NCBI GenBank assembly: GCA_900552085.1
Contig: URYB01000154.1
Span: forward strand, 1 to 6,461
DNA: 6,461 nt
Source: an uncultured Lachnobacterium sp.
GTDB taxonomy: Bacteria > Bacillota > Clostridia > Lachnospirales > Lachnospiraceae
Direction: 5' to 3'
A program made the position numbers and the translations under genes. The stretch's first letter is position 1. The number at the start of each line of letters is the position of its first letter. Positions 6,197-6,461 of the stretch are shown in pieces. The notes under the pieces were generated by a model that was given only the letters and a program-made list of their open reading frames with translations, was not told the DNA's origin and did no database searches.

Positions 6197-6461
6197 CTAC
6201 ATAATCGGCCATCTGCTAAAAACTTCCTGCTTTACGGAATCGTCCGCAAAACTTGTGGCAAGCGACGCCATATAGATTTTCTGGCACATTGCCTCCTTGA
6301 ACATTCCGGCTTCCGTCAGACGCATATATTCATCCGTACAGGTCGTATCACTCACCGTGCGGTTGTCTGTATTGATCGACATCGGGATTCCCACTTCATA
6401 GAACTTTGTAAAAGGATATTCCTCTATGGAAGCGATTGCTTTCGTCTGCAAATTACTTGTT
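6197..6461 (-). CDS. add: Adenosine deaminase, C-terminal 88 residues, cut by window edge
   Basis: Adenosine deaminase converts adenosine or deoxyadenosine to inosine or deoxyinosine in purine salvage, using a zinc ion in a TIM-barrel. The visible C-terminal part begins TSNLQTKAIASIEEYPFTKF and continues with GIPMSINTDNRTVSDTTCTDEY, matching the end of this family: the TSN(L/V)QT strand and the NTD motif whose Asp is the last zinc ligand. In mouse and E. coli enzymes the next residue is also Asp (NTDD); here it is Asn, as I recall for a branch of bacterial enzymes. The frame is open to the window edge, so the TTG at 6451-6449 is an internal Leu codon, not a start. The gene ends TAG followed directly by TGA in frame. 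It lies 98 bases before lepA and has no evident functional link to it. A related amidohydrolase with another purine substrate cannot be excluded from this fragment. Confidence 0.9.
   Translation of the reverse strand, partial: TSNLQTKAIASIEEYPFTKFYEVGIPMSINTDNRTVSDTTCTDEYMRLTEAGMFKEAMCQKIYMASLATSFADDSVKQEVFSRWPIM

Noticed and set aside
6197..6451. Treating the TTG at 6451 as the start of a small 84-residue protein
   Set aside because: The frame stays open upstream to the window edge and the preceding Thr-Ser-Asn belongs to the conserved adenosine deaminase strand, so this is an internal codon.

Overview
This window comes from the chromosome of a Gram-positive (monoderm) bacterium. The best guess is an anaerobic Clostridia member, probably Lachnospiraceae. 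Four things support this. The gene order lepA-hemW-hrcA-grpE-dnaK is the classic Firmicutes heat-shock neighbourhood. Heat-shock control uses HrcA with a perfect CIRCE operator. The DnaK ATPase domain lacks the roughly 24-residue insert found in the E. coli protein. Promoters and Shine-Dalgarno sites are strong and of the SigA/AGGAGG kind. The family-level placement is inference from general resemblance; no search was run.

Every gene lies on the minus strand, so transcription runs from high to low coordinates. Positions 6461-6197 hold the last 88 codons of an adenosine deaminase gene (add), cut by the window edge. A 98-base gap then carries a textbook promoter (TTGAAA-17-TATAAT) and a strong ribosome binding site for lepA (6098-4287), a ribosome-associated translational GTPase. 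lepA and hemW (4287-3046, heme chaperone of the radical-SAM HemN-like family) overlap by one base in a TAATG junction and are probably translationally coupled. A 172-base gap follows. It carries a hairpin over the hemW stop codon, an A-rich tract, a second good promoter (TTGACA-17-TATTTT with extended -10) and the CIRCE operator. Next comes the heat-shock operon: hrcA (2873-1809, repressor), grpE (1794-1129, nucleotide exchange factor) and dnaK (from 1046, Hsp70, cut by the window edge after 348 residues). dnaJ would be expected just beyond position 1.

Functionally, HrcA represses its own operon through CIRCE, and GrpE and DnaK are two parts of the Hsp70 refolding machine. LepA and HemW sit upstream as housekeeping genes that can feed readthrough transcripts into the heat-shock operon, because no convincing terminator separates hemW from hrcA.

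I looked for a new system and did not find one: this is a well-known, conserved locus without mobile elements, CRISPR, tRNA or rRNA. The points worth a second look are small. They are an imperfect dyad straddling the -35 of the hrcA promoter, an A/T dyad embedded in the lepA promoter, an extra GC-rich segment in HemW with a repeated heptamer, and an acidic-then-polylysine N-terminal extension on GrpE. No stretch longer than 300 bases lacks a gene.
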